Positions 24,056 to 31,743 of a stretch of 47,713 nt of DNA are shown piece by piece (the stretch's first letter is position 1; each line of letters opens with the position of its first letter). The DNA comes from Saccharopolyspora rectivirgula DSM 43747 (lineage in GTDB: Bacteria > Actinomycetota > Actinomycetes > Mycobacteriales > Pseudonocardiaceae), in NCBI RefSeq assembly GCF_000497205.1, contig NZ_AYJW01000032.1:1-47713 (forward strand), written 5' to 3'. The notes under the pieces are model-generated. The model had not been told where the DNA came from and did no database searches. It saw only the letters and a program-made list of their open reading frames with translations. The position numbers and the translations under genes were made by a program.

Positions 24056-24568
24056 TCAGTGCTTCGGGTCGGCCTTGCTGAGTCCCGAGAGCAGGCGCTG
24101 GATGACTTCCGGATCGATTTCGGCGGTCTCCTCGGCCGGGTGTTCGGGCGGGGCGCTGCGCTTCGGGGATCGGCGGGGAAGCGGTACCGAGGTCGCCGAC
24201 ACGCCTCCGGGCAGCTGCAGCTCGCACCAGACCAGCGTGCCTCCGCTCTGCAGCGTGGTCGACCCGCACCGGCCGTCCGCGAGGTTCGGCGAAAGCGCTG
24301 GGGCTTCGGTGCCTTGCTCGTCCTCGACTTCGATGATCAGGCTCTCGCCGCTCAGGCGCAGCCGGACCGTGATGAACCCGGGCTTGTCCGAGTCGGCGCT
24401 GTCCACTGCTGCGGTGACGAATTGAGCAGCCAGGTTGCTGGCTTCATCGATCAACGAAGTGAGCGACCACTCGGTGAGCGCAAACCGGACGAACATCTCG
24501 GTGCAGTTCACCGCGCTGGGCAACGCGATGAGGCGCAGGTCGTCTACTTGAGCGGTTTGGGCGTTCAC
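24056..24568 (-). CDS. GHKL-type ATPase-like protein (anti-sigma factor kinase family, degenerate)
   Basis: A 170-residue protein. LIALPSAVNCTEMFVRFALTEWSL followed by EASNLAAQFVTAAVDS matches the N-terminal half of RsbW/SpoIIAB-like HATPase domains, in which the second segment is the N-box (usual ExxxNAxxH). The canonical Asn is shifted and the G-boxes are weak, so ATP binding is doubtful. An acidic Pro/Ser-rich tail (125-170) follows. Streptomycetes encode dozens of such proteins, many orphan. Start is probably GTG 24568. No sigma or anti-anti-sigma partner is adjacent. Confidence 0.65.
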   Translation of the reverse strand: MNAQTAQVDDLRLIALPSAVNCTEMFVRFALTEWSLTSLIDEASNLAAQFVTAAVDSADSDKPGFITVRLRLSGESLIIEVEDEQGTEAPALSPNLADGRCGSTTLQSGGTLVWCELQLPGGVSATSVPLPRRSPKRSAPPEHPAEETAEIDPEVIQRLLSGLSKADPKH

Positions 24569-24701
24569 CTGATCTTGTCCTCCGTCCGCATCTACTGCGA
24601 GTGCATCACCCGAGAGCCGTATCTTGCCAACTTCGCCGTCCGGACTCCTGGCCGGGGTCCCTCACCTTCGTCGTCTACTGTGGACTTGAAGGCGGGCTGG
24701 A

Positions 24702-24824
24702 ATGCTGGCGCAGTGCGAGTTCGCCGGGGAGGAGCAGTGCATACCGAAAAAGTACGCCACCCGGTCCCACGGCGTACAGCCCGGAACGTATCGGTTCCAC
24801 AACGGGAGAGTTCCAAGAGTATGA
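24702..24824 (+). CDS. Probable 40-residue small protein with two cysteines
   Basis: An ATG at 24702 opens a 40-codon frame ending TGA at 24822-24824. Over its first 35 codons about 85 percent end in G or C, as expected for a real gene here, while the other frames in this stretch do not show it. The product has two Cys eight residues apart near the N-terminus (Cys5 and Cys14), a KKYATRSHGVQPGTYRF segment, and a basic end. A weak AAGG lies about ten bases upstream. I do not recognise the family; C-x8-C could form a disulfide or half of a metal site. It stands alone in a 740-bp gap. Confidence 0.45.
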   Translation: MLAQCEFAGEEQCIPKKYATRSHGVQPGTYRFHNGRVPRV

Positions 24825-25307
24825 TCAACTGGACCGGGGCTTCTGCCCGGCTCAGTGGCAGATCATGCCGTGCTCCTCGTCGAGGTGTGCTTGCTATGTG
24901 CCTGTTATCACTCGCCCGCGTTAACTCGACCGGCTGGGCGCGCTGCGCGCTGGGCCGATCCGCGAGACGCGCCGCCGGTTGAGCCTCCGATAAGCGATCG
25001 CGCATCCATCGCTCCGGGCTCCGCGCTCGAGGTTCGCAGCACCGGTTTTCGATTGATGAAGCTCACCCCGCCGGCCCGGAACGCGGCGGAACCGGTGGTG
25101 GTCGGCTCGGGCTGAGCTGCTCCGCGTCGGCGGGGACGACGCCGCGCCTACCTCCCGGAGAACCTGAATCCTCTTCTCGGTTAACTCCTCGGAACCGCCG
25201 GTTGAAACTTGCGGGAGGGATCCAGCGCTGCCCACCGGGAGTTGGGACTTTGGTCTCTGCAAGATCTTCCACCACCGCAGCACCGTGGAACCGGTAATCG
25301 CTGCGGA
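24825..25307. other. 483-bp stretch without an assignable gene
   Basis: No frame shows consistent third-position GC bias or a family match. It holds a CCGGG...CCCGG hairpin at 24834-24850, which could end the small gene at 24702-24824, and the DosR-like box at 25244-25257 near its right edge. The rest is probably leader and spacer for the nitroreductase gene. Confidence 0.5.
25244..25257 (+). promoter_or_regulatory. DosR/DevR-like binding box upstream of the Acg-type gene
   Basis: GGGACTTTGGTCTC agrees at 12 of 14 positions with the core of the mycobacterial DosR box (GGGACTWWAGTCCC). The outer TTS/SAA flanks of the 20-bp consensus are poor. It is 50 bp upstream of the ATG at 25308. The gene encodes an Acg-type nitroreductase, and acg (Rv2032) is a known DosR target in Mycobacterium tuberculosis, so the pairing is unlikely to be random. 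Confidence 0.5.
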
Positions 25308-26327
25308 ATGGAGGGCGAGTTGGACAGCGCTAGCCGAGGCGAGACCGGAGTGAAGCTCGAGACGAACGAGACCGCGGTGAGCGGGAACGAGTGGACTCCA
25401 CGGGAAATGGTCTTGCTGGAGGAGGTCGTGCAGCGCGCTCCGTCCGTGCACAACACCAAACCGTGGCTGCTGCAGTTCTCCGGACGGTCGGTGGCGCTGC
25501 GCCTGGACCCCGCCAGCAGGCTCGAATACCAGGACCCGGAGGGACGTGATCTGCGGATCTCCTGCGGTGCAGCGGTCGCCAACCTCACCGTCGCGTTCCG
25601 CGGACTGGGATGGGCCCCGGAAGTCCGCTGGGCGGTCGACGCCGAAGACGGCAGTTACGTGGCCGTGGTGGAAGCGACCCACCGCCGCCCCCCGACCGTG
25701 CTGGACCGGGAGCGCTGGCGGGCGGTGTCCGAGCGGAGGAGCTACCGCAAGGCGTTCTCCGAAAGGCCGATTCCGCAGCTGGCCAAGACGGCGATCCTGG
25801 CCGCCTCCGTCATCCCCGCCACCTGGGTGGAAGGCGGTGAGGAGCGCAGCAAGTTGGCCAACATCCTCGTCCAAGCCGCGGAGGCCAACCAGGAGGACCA
25901 CCACTACCAGGCCGAGCTGCAGGGCCACATCACCGGCGCGCTGAGCTTGGAAGGCATGCCGGAAGCCGTGCTCCCCCGAGACGGGATCTCTGCGCTGGGC
26001 ATGGCCCGCCCGGTCACCCAGGTGCCGGCCGACGACGAACTGGCCGCTTGCTTGGAAACCGAAGAAGTGCTGATCTTCAGCACCCTCGACGACAGCCGCC
26101 GGGACCAGTTGCAGGCGGGCGAAGCGGTGGAACGGGTCTGGTTGGAAGCCACCAGGCTGGGGCTCGTCGGTTCGGTGACCACCCAGCCGCTGCGGCTGCC
26201 GGAGTTCCGGTACGGGCTGCGGCAGGCCTTGGGCATCCGGGGCATCCCGCAGCTGCTGATGCGGCTCGGGTACCCGGCCAGCAGCTCTCCTCGGACGCTG
26301 GCCCAGTGGTTGGACTCCGGACCCTGA
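25308..26327 (+). CDS. Acg-type nitroreductase-family protein (Rv2032-like)
   Basis: A 339-residue protein with two degenerate nitroreductase halves. The hallmark RAPSVHNTKPWLLQF near residue 45 is the family's flavin-binding N-terminal motif, and ISCGAAVANLTVAFRGLGW is the conserved central segment. M. tuberculosis Acg has lost NAD(P)H nitroreductase activity and is thought to sequester FMN during dormancy. Start is uncertain: ATG 25308, or TTG 25320, which has GGAGG close upstream; both keep the domain. Convergent with the bkd operon through a shared terminator. A DosR-like box upstream suggests hypoxia or redox-responsive control. Confidence 0.82.
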   Translation: MEGELDSASRGETGVKLETNETAVSGNEWTPREMVLLEEVVQRAPSVHNTKPWLLQFSGRSVALRLDPASRLEYQDPEGRDLRISCGAAVANLTVAFRGLGWAPEVRWAVDAEDGSYVAVVEATHRRPPTVLDRERWRAVSERRSYRKAFSERPIPQLAKTAILAASVIPATWVEGGEERSKLANILVQAAEANQEDHHYQAELQGHITGALSLEGMPEAVLPRDGISALGMARPVTQVPADDELAACLETEEVLIFSTLDDSRRDQLQAGEAVERVWLEATRLGLVGSVTTQPLRLPEFRYGLRQALGIRGIPQLLMRLGYPASSSPRTLAQWLDSGP

Positions 26328-26353
26328 GCCAGCGGCCCGCGCCGGCCGCTGGC
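26328..26353. terminator. Bidirectional terminator between the Acg-type gene and bkd operon
   Basis: GCCAGCGGC (26328-26336) and GCCGCTGGC (26345-26353) form a perfect 9-bp stem with an 8-nt loop, starting right after the Acg-type stop codon and 12 bp before the E2 stop on the other strand. Confidence 0.65.
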
Positions 26354-26364
26354 CGATCGGGTTC

Positions 26365-27585
26365 TCACACCTCGGCGAGCAGCCGAACGGGATCTTCCAA
26401 GCAGTCGGCGACGTAGCGGAGGAACCCGCCGGCCGTGCCGCCATCGCAGACCCGGTGGTCGAAGGTGAGGGAGAGCTGGGTGACCTTGCGCAGCGCCAGC
26501 TCGCCCCGGTGGGCCCACGGCTTGTCGGTGATCCGCCCGATGCCCAGAATGGCCGCCTCGGGGTAGTTGATGATCGGAGTGGAACCATCCACACCGAACA
26601 CCCCGTAGTTGTTCAGCGTGAAAGTCCCGCCGGTGAGCTCCTCCGGGCCCAGCTTCCCGGCGCGCGCTCGTTCGGTCAGCTCGGCCATTTCCGCGGACAG
26701 CTCGGCGGTGTTCTTCCGTCCCGCGTCGGACACCACGGGAACCAGCAGGCCTCGCTGGGTCTGCGCGGCGAAGCCGAGGTTTATCCGGTCGTACTGGACC
26801 ACTTCGTTCCGTTCCACATCCACAGTGGAATTGAGCTCGGGGAACCGGTGCAGGCCGGCGACGCAGATGCGGGCGATGAGACCGAGCATCCCGACACCGC
26901 GCTCGCGCAAGCCCTCCCGAGCTTCCACCAACCGAGTGGCGTCCACGTCCACCCAGGTGCTCGCGTCCGGGATTTCCCGCCGGCTGCGGGAGAGCTTGCT
27001 GGCCACGGTGGCCCGCAGACCGCGCAGCGGCGTGCGCTTCTCGCCGTCCTGCACCGGTCCGGTGGAGTCGGTGCGCCGCATCGCCGCTTCGACGTCCTTG
27101 CGCAGGATCAGCCCACCGGGGCCGCTGCCGGACAACCCGGCCAGATCGATGCCGTGCTGCTGGGCCAACTTGCGCACGATCGGGGAGATCACCCGCGGCG
27201 GCCCGGAGCGCTCGGACACCTGCTCGACCCGCCGGGGGCGCCGGCGCGACCGGCGCGGCGCGGTGTGCCCGGTCCCGTAACCGACGAGCACGTTCCCCGA
27301 ACCGGCGCGCTCCTCCTCCCGGTACTGCTCCTCTTGCGGGCTGGACACGGCGACCGTGATCAGCGGCGCTCCCACGGCGATCACATCACCGGGCTGGCCG
27401 TGCAGCTCGGTGACCACTCCGCCGTGCGGACAAGGAACCTCCACCGCTGCTTTGGCGGTTTCCACCTCGGCAACGGCCTGGTCCGGTTCGATCTCCTCGC
27501 CCGGGCTGACGCACCAGCGGACCAGTTCCGCCTCGATGAGGCCCTCGCCGAGATCGGGAAGCTTGAACACCTGGGACGTACTCAT
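26365..27585 (-). CDS. bkdC: Branched-chain 2-oxoacid dehydrogenase E2 (dihydrolipoyl acyltransferase)
   Basis: A 406-residue E2 protein: lipoyl domain with VETAKAAVEVP (lipoyl-Lys near residue 48), a linker rich in Arg/Pro, a peripheral-subunit-binding domain (VISPIVRKLAQQHGIDLAGLSGSGPGG), and a catalytic acyltransferase domain ending in LTFDHRVCDGG (the HxxxDG active site). It transfers acyl groups from E1 to CoA, forming isobutyryl-, isovaleryl- or 2-methylbutyryl-CoA. It overlaps the E1-beta stop by 4 bp (ATGA), so the three genes are translationally coupled. No E3 (lipoamide dehydrogenase) gene is present; a shared E3 elsewhere is expected. Confidence 0.92.
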   Translation of the reverse strand: MSTSQVFKLPDLGEGLIEAELVRWCVSPGEEIEPDQAVAEVETAKAAVEVPCPHGGVVTELHGQPGDVIAVGAPLITVAVSSPQEEQYREEERAGSGNVLVGYGTGHTAPRRSRRRPRRVEQVSERSGPPRVISPIVRKLAQQHGIDLAGLSGSGPGGLILRKDVEAAMRRTDSTGPVQDGEKRTPLRGLRATVASKLSRSRREIPDASTWVDVDATRLVEAREGLRERGVGMLGLIARICVAGLHRFPELNSTVDVERNEVVQYDRINLGFAAQTQRGLLVPVVSDAGRKNTAELSAEMAELTERARAGKLGPEELTGGTFTLNNYGVFGVDGSTPIINYPEAAILGIGRITDKPWAHRGELALRKVTQLSLTFDHRVCDGGTAGGFLRYVADCLEDPVRLLAEV

Positions 27586-28595
27586 GCTGCGCCCTCTCCG
27601 AGCCAGGTGATGTCCGGTTCGTCGTTCCACTGCAGCCGGTCCAGCGCGTCGAGCACCCGATCGACGTTCGGCAGGTACGCGTGCTCCAGCTTCGGCGGCG
27701 GGTACGGCACGTCGAACCCGCTCACCCGCAACACCGGGGCGGCCAGCGAGTGGAAGCAGCGCTCCTGCACTCGAGCCGCGATTTCCGCGCCCACGCCAGC
27801 GAAACCGGCCGCTTCGCTGAGCACCACGCAGCGGCCCGTGCTGCTGACCGCAGCGGTGATCGTCTCGTCGTCCAGCGGAACCAGGCTGCGCAGGTCGACC
27901 ACCTGAGCATCGATGTTCTCCGCAGCCGCGGCCTCGGCCGCTTCCAGGGCGAGCGGCACCGTGGGGCCGTACGCCAACAAGGTCACGTCCTTGCCCGGCC
28001 GGCGCACCACAGCTCGACCGATCGGCTCCCGCTCCACCGGAAGCGGCACTTCTTCCTTGGTCCAGTACAGCTTCTTCGGCTCCAGGAAGATCACCGGGTC
28101 CGGGTCGTCGATCGACGACCGCAGCAGCGAGTAGGCGTCCGCCGGAGTGGCGGGGGTGACCACTTTCAGCCCCGGGGTGTGCGCGTAGTAGGCCTCGCTG
28201 CAATCGCTGTGGTGCTCCACCGCACCGATCCCCCCGCCGAAGGGGATGCGCACGACCATCGGCAGCGTGACCGCGCCGCGGGTCCGGTTGCGCAGCTTGG
28301 CCACGTGCGAGGTGATCTGCTCGAACGCCGGGTAGGCGAAGGCGTCGAACTGCATCTCGATCACGGGGCGGAACCCGGCCATCGCCATGCCGACCGCGAA
28401 ACCGGCGATGCCGGACTCGGCGAGCGGGGTGTCGAAACAGCGGTCCTCGCCGAACTCCTGCTGCACCCCGTCGGTGATCCGGAAGACGCCGCCGAGCTTT
28501 CCGACGTCCTCGCCGAAGACGAGGACGCTGTCGTCCTCGGCGAGCGCATCGCGCAGGGCTGCGTTCAACGCCTGGGCCATGCTCGTGGGTGCCAT
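27582..28595 (-). CDS. bkdB: Branched-chain 2-oxoacid dehydrogenase E1 beta subunit
   Basis: A 337-residue transketolase-like pyrimidine and C-terminal domain protein. LVFGEDVGKLGGVFRIT holds the Glu that activates thiamine diphosphate; RCFDTPLAESGIAGFAVG and RIPFGGGIGAVEHHSDCSEAYYAHTPGLKVV are hallmark E1-beta segments, followed by the transketolase C-terminal domain. It forms an alpha2-beta2 tetramer with the product of 28595-29656. The start ATG overlaps the E1-alpha stop by one base (TAATG). The GVEH-type motif GAVEHHSD fits branched-chain over pyruvate specificity. Confidence 0.92.
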   Translation of the reverse strand: MAPTSMAQALNAALRDALAEDDSVLVFGEDVGKLGGVFRITDGVQQEFGEDRCFDTPLAESGIAGFAVGMAMAGFRPVIEMQFDAFAYPAFEQITSHVAKLRNRTRGAVTLPMVVRIPFGGGIGAVEHHSDCSEAYYAHTPGLKVVTPATPADAYSLLRSSIDDPDPVIFLEPKKLYWTKEEVPLPVEREPIGRAVVRRPGKDVTLLAYGPTVPLALEAAEAAAAENIDAQVVDLRSLVPLDDETITAAVSSTGRCVVLSEAAGFAGVGAEIAARVQERCFHSLAAPVLRVSGFDVPYPPPKLEHAYLPNVDRVLDALDRLQWNDEPDITWLGEGAA

Positions 28596-29656
28596 TACAG
28601 CTCCTCCTGTTCGGCACGAAGCTGCGCGCGCTGCTCGACCAGCTGTGCAGTTGGCGCGGAGTAGACGTGGTGGAAGATCTCCTCTGCGACGACCTCCGGC
28701 TCGGACTGCATTCGCTGCCGCACTCCCGCAGCGAATGCCTCGGCCTCCTCGGCGATCCGGGCGGCCGCCTCGTCGTCCAGCAAACCGCTGTCCCGCAGGT
28801 GCTTCTCCAGCCTGGCGATCGGGTCCCGCTGCTGCCAGCGCGCCACCTCTTCGGGCGACCGGTAGCGGGTCGCGTCGTCGGCGTTGGTGTGCGATTCCAT
28901 CCGGTAGGTGTGCGCCTCCACCAGGAACGGCCCGTTGCCGCTCCGGGCGTGCTCCACGGCGGTGTCGAGCACCGCCAGCACCGCGGCGGCGTCGTTGCCG
29001 TCCACCTGTTCGCTGGGGATGCCGTAGCCGATGCCCTTCGCGGCCAGGCAAGGAGCCGCGGTCTGCCGGGACAGCGGCACGCTGATCGCGTAACCGTTGT
29101 TCTGCACGAAGAACACCACGGGGGCGCGGAAGACCGCGGCGAAGTTGAGCGCTTCGTGGAAGTCCCCCTCGCTGGTGGCGCCGTCGCCCAGCATCGTCAG
29201 GACGACCGTGTTGCGCCCCTTGCGGGCCTCGCCGTAGGCGAAACCCGTGGCGTGCAGCGTCTGCGTGGCCAGCGGGGTGCATTGCGCGGCGGTGCGGGCT
29301 CGGCGCACGTGGTAGCCGCAGTGCCAGTCCCCGCGCATCGAAGTCAGCACCTCGACCGGGTCGATGCCGCGGCTGACCAATGCCACCGAATCGCGGTAGG
29401 TGGGGAACAACCAGTCGTCCTCGGAAAGGCACATCGCCGCCCCGACCTGGCAGGCCTCTTGTCCTTTCGAAGACGGGTAGACCGCGAGCTTCCCCTGTTT
29501 GGTGAGCGTGGTCGCTTGGGCGTCGAAACTGCGTCCAACGACCATGGCTCGATACGCGGAGACCAGCCGTTGCGGCTCCGGCAGCGAGTACGCCGGGCTG
29601 GGATCTTCCAGCAGCTGCACCGGCTTTTCAGACGGAAGCAGTGTCGGTTCCGCCAT
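28595..29656 (-). CDS. bkdA: Branched-chain 2-oxoacid dehydrogenase E1 alpha subunit
   Basis: A 353-residue E1-alpha. The thiamine diphosphate motif is LGDGATSEGDFHEALNFAA, with FVQNNGYAIS giving the distal Asn. PSSKGQEACQVGAA and WLFPTYRDSVALV are typical of the branched-chain type, where the pyruvate type has a different loop. It decarboxylates 2-oxoisovalerate, 2-oxoisocaproate and 2-oxo-3-methylvalerate. ATG 29656 follows AGGAGG at good spacing; an upstream in-frame start at 29707 has none. It is the first gene of the bkd operon, divergent from the Lrp-type regulator. Confidence 0.92.
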   Translation of the reverse strand: MAEPTLLPSEKPVQLLEDPSPAYSLPEPQRLVSAYRAMVVGRSFDAQATTLTKQGKLAVYPSSKGQEACQVGAAMCLSEDDWLFPTYRDSVALVSRGIDPVEVLTSMRGDWHCGYHVRRARTAAQCTPLATQTLHATGFAYGEARKGRNTVVLTMLGDGATSEGDFHEALNFAAVFRAPVVFFVQNNGYAISVPLSRQTAAPCLAAKGIGYGIPSEQVDGNDAAAVLAVLDTAVEHARSGNGPFLVEAHTYRMESHTNADDATRYRSPEEVARWQQRDPIARLEKHLRDSGLLDDEAAARIAEEAEAFAAGVRQRMQSEPEVVAEEIFHHVYSAPTAQLVEQRAQLRAEQEEL

Positions 29657-29710
29657 GCCTGCTACCTCCTGAAGACGACTGGCTTGAAATACTCCGGCAA
29701 CGCGCATATG

Positions 29711-29725
29711 TGATACAAGTCATCA
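29711..29725. promoter_or_regulatory. Possible Lrp/AsnC site between the bkd operon and its regulator
   Basis: TGATACAAGTCATCA has 4-bp matching ends (TGAT and ATCA) around 7 nt, in an AT-rich stretch that also holds CATATG. It lies in the 105-bp space between the divergent start codons. Lrp-type proteins commonly bind such imperfect, AT-rich palindromes. Support is weak. Confidence 0.3.
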
Positions 29726-29761
29726 CCGATGAATAGGAACGAAGTGCCGAACAGGAGCGAG

Positions 29762-30256
29762 ATGCGAAGCCAGCTGTCCGGAAAGCAGGTTCTTCGGAGC
29801 GCCCGTTCCGGACAAACGGCACCGGCACTGGACGAGGTGGATGCCCGCATCGTCGAAGAGCTGACCAAGGACGCCCGGCTGTCGGTGCGATCACTGGCAG
29901 AGCGGGTCAACATCTCCCGGACCAACGCGCACACCCGGCTGGAGCGGCTGCTCCGGGAGGGAGTGATAACGGGATTCCACGCCCGGGTTTCCCCGGACGC
30001 CATCGGCTTGCGGACGGCGGCGTTCATCGGGCTGACCATCGAGCAGGACACCTGGCGGGAGCTCTCCCGACGACTCGCCGCGATCGACAGCGTCGAACAC
30101 GTCGCTCTGGTGGCCGGCGAGTTCGACATCCTGGTGCAGGTCCGGACCGAGGACAACAGGTCGCTGCGGAGCCTGGTCTTCGACCAGATCCAGTCCCTGC
30201 CCGGCGTGCGCAGCTGTCACACCTGGTTGATCTTCGACGAGTTCCCGGCCGGTTGA
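29762..30256 (+). CDS. bkdR: Lrp/AsnC-family regulator, probable BkdR
   Basis: A 164-residue one-unit Lrp protein. LDEVDARIVEELTKDARLSVRSLAERVNISRTNAHTRLERLLREGVITGF is the AsnC helix-turn-helix, followed by an RAM ligand/oligomer domain (AAFIGLTIE...VAGEFDILVQV...SLPGVRSCHTWLI). In Pseudomonas and streptomycetes BkdR regulates divergent bkd genes in response to branched-chain amino acids; the divergent position here supports the same role. ATG 29762 follows AGGAG at four bases. An ATG at 29729 is possible, perhaps leaderless. The last 40 bp overlap the 3' end of the convergent exonuclease gene. Confidence 0.85.
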   Translation: MRSQLSGKQVLRSARSGQTAPALDEVDARIVEELTKDARLSVRSLAERVNISRTNAHTRLERLLREGVITGFHARVSPDAIGLRTAAFIGLTIEQDTWRELSRRLAAIDSVEHVALVAGEFDILVQVRTEDNRSLRSLVFDQIQSLPGVRSCHTWLIFDEFPAG

Positions 30257-31056
30257 CGCTGCGGGAAGACGTCCACCACGACCGGGGCGTGGTCGGAGGA
30301 GCCGCTGCCCGCGCGGGCCTCCCGATCGACGTAGGCATCGGACACCGCTGCGGTGAATTCCGCGTTCCCGAAAACCAGGTCGATGCGCATCCCCCTGTTC
30401 CGCGCGAAGCACGACGCCCGGTAATCCCAATACGTGAACGGGATGTCGTGGCGCAGCGCGCGTGGGTAGACCTCCTCCAGCCCCGTTCGCCGCAGTTCGG
30501 CGAGCTCGGCCCGCTCCGACTCGGTGACGTGGGTGCTGGAGGAGAACTCCGCGATGTCCCAAACATCGCGGTCGGTGGGAGCGATGTTGAAGTCCCCGGC
30601 CACGCAGAACGGTCGCGGGGTGCGCAGCTCGCCGGCCGCGGTCGTCCGCAGCGCGGCCAACCACCGGAGCTTGTAGGTGAACTGCGGGTGGTCCACGGCG
30701 CGGCCGTTGGGCACGTAGACCGACCAGATCCGCACCCCGGCGCAGGTGGCGCCGATGGCCCGCGGCTCAGTGGTCTCGAACAGAGCTCCTTCGGCGAGAT
30801 ACCCCGGTTCGTCCTGCAGCCCGCGCCGCACCTCGGCGAGACCGACCCGGGAGAGCAAGGCGACACCGTTCCACCGCCCCGCGGCGTGCACCGCTGCTTC
30901 GTACCCGTGCTGGCGGAACTCGGTGAACGGGAACGCCGCCGGTGCGCACTTGACCTCCTGCAGGCAGCACACGTCGGGGCGGACGTGCTCCAGCCAGCTC
31001 AGCACCCGCGGGAGCCGAGCGTTGACCGAGTTGACGTTCCAGGTGGCGATGCGCAT
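30217..31056 (-). CDS. xthA: Exodeoxyribonuclease III (AP endonuclease family)
   Basis: A 279-residue EEP-fold nuclease. MRIATWNVNSVNARLPRVLSWL holds the metal-binding Asn; CLQEVK provides Glu34; VYVPNG the catalytic Tyr region; AGDFNIAP the Asp/Asn pair; and SDHAPVVVD the final Asp-His. It cleaves DNA at abasic sites and removes 3' blocking groups. Its final codons run 40 bp antisense into the bkdR gene, a convergent overlap. ATG 31056 is the natural start for this family. Confidence 0.93.
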   Translation of the reverse strand: MRIATWNVNSVNARLPRVLSWLEHVRPDVCCLQEVKCAPAAFPFTEFRQHGYEAAVHAAGRWNGVALLSRVGLAEVRRGLQDEPGYLAEGALFETTEPRAIGATCAGVRIWSVYVPNGRAVDHPQFTYKLRWLAALRTTAAGELRTPRPFCVAGDFNIAPTDRDVWDIAEFSSSTHVTESERAELAELRRTGLEEVYPRALRHDIPFTYWDYRASCFARNRGMRIDLVFGNAEFTAAVSDAYVDREARAGSGSSDHAPVVVDVFPQRQPAGNSSKINQV

Positions 31057-31119
31057 GCCGGTGGGACTGGCACACCCCGGGTGGCACCGGCGACCACGCC
31101 GAGCGACCGCCCGGGACGA

Positions 31120-31151
31120 GCCCCGCGCAGGCCGGGCCGGCTGCGCGGGGC
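31120..31151 (-). terminator. Terminator hairpin between the small GGPxDG gene and xthA
   Basis: GCCCCGCGCAG (31120-31130) and CTGCGCGGGGC (31141-31151) form a perfect 11-bp stem around a 10-nt loop. It is downstream of the minus-strand gene ending at 31188 and upstream of xthA, so it could isolate the two transcripts. Confidence 0.6.
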
Positions 31152-31187
31152 GCTCTTCCGCGCCGGTGCGACCCGGCCGTGGGTCGC

Positions 31188-31403
31188 TCAGCGGGACACC
31201 GCGACTTCTCCTGCGTAGGTGTAGCGCCAGACACCGTCATCCCGCATGTCCTGCCGGTCGTAACGGGCGTGGGGGGCGTGCCCGTCGTCAGCGGGAGGAA
31301 ACGTGAACTGCTGGATCGGCAGATTGGTTTCCAGCACGGGGATGATGAACGACCGGCCGTCTTCCGGACCGCCGATGAGCTCGGCGCGCACATGCTGCTG
31401 CAT
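31188..31403 (-). CDS. Small GGPxDG-motif hypothetical protein
   Basis: A 71-residue protein beginning MQQHVRAELIGGPEDGRSFIIPV, with a middle region rich in Pro/His and ending WRYTYAGEVAVSR. The IGGPEDG stretch is a recurrent motif in short actinobacterial and actinophage proteins of unknown function that share a final Y.Y sheet-like segment. ATG 31403 follows a GAGAGGAC ribosome site; an in-frame ATG at 31442 has none. Phage origin is not indicated by neighbours. Confidence 0.6.
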   Translation of the reverse strand: MQQHVRAELIGGPEDGRSFIIPVLETNLPIQQFTFPPADDGHAPHARYDRQDMRDDGVWRYTYAGEVAVSR

Positions 31404-31743
31404 CGAGTCCTCTCCCGTCGTTGACACCACCTCTTTTTCCATCGGACCAGCCCTGGACGGCTTTGGTTCCTCGCTTCACTCGAATGGCCCAGGAAATTGC
31501 CAGGTAAAGGGGACAAGCCGGCCCCGTTTCTTTAGGAAGAAAAACGAGTTCTTCGCCGGAAACCGCTGGTCCAGGCCACTGGTCCGACAGGCAGGCCTGC
31601 CGAGTTCTCGCGGTTCGATGTGGACCAGAACAGGCCTTCCGAGGCCACGCGAGCATAGCAAGGTGGAAGTGATCCACTCGGAGGTGGAGGTGATTAGCCG
31701 GGGACGCGTCGAGGGTAGCCAGCTGCCGGAGGAGGTGAGGAAC
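31404..31743. other. 340-bp divergent intergenic region
   Basis: This region separates the GGPxDG gene (minus) from the DUF5709 gene (plus) and must hold both promoters. It contains a 12-bp perfect palindrome GGCAGGCCTGCC (31590-31601) and an AT-richer hairpin-forming stretch near 31520-31550. No coding frame is convincing. Confidence 0.4.

Noticed and set aside
24592-25005. Minus-strand 137-codon frame in the gap before the Acg-type gene
   Set aside because: No third-position GC bias, no ribosome site and no domain; it overlaps the better-supported small plus-strand frame.
24855-25115. Plus-strand 86-codon frame in the same gap
   Set aside because: Codon third positions are mixed and the product has no recognisable features.
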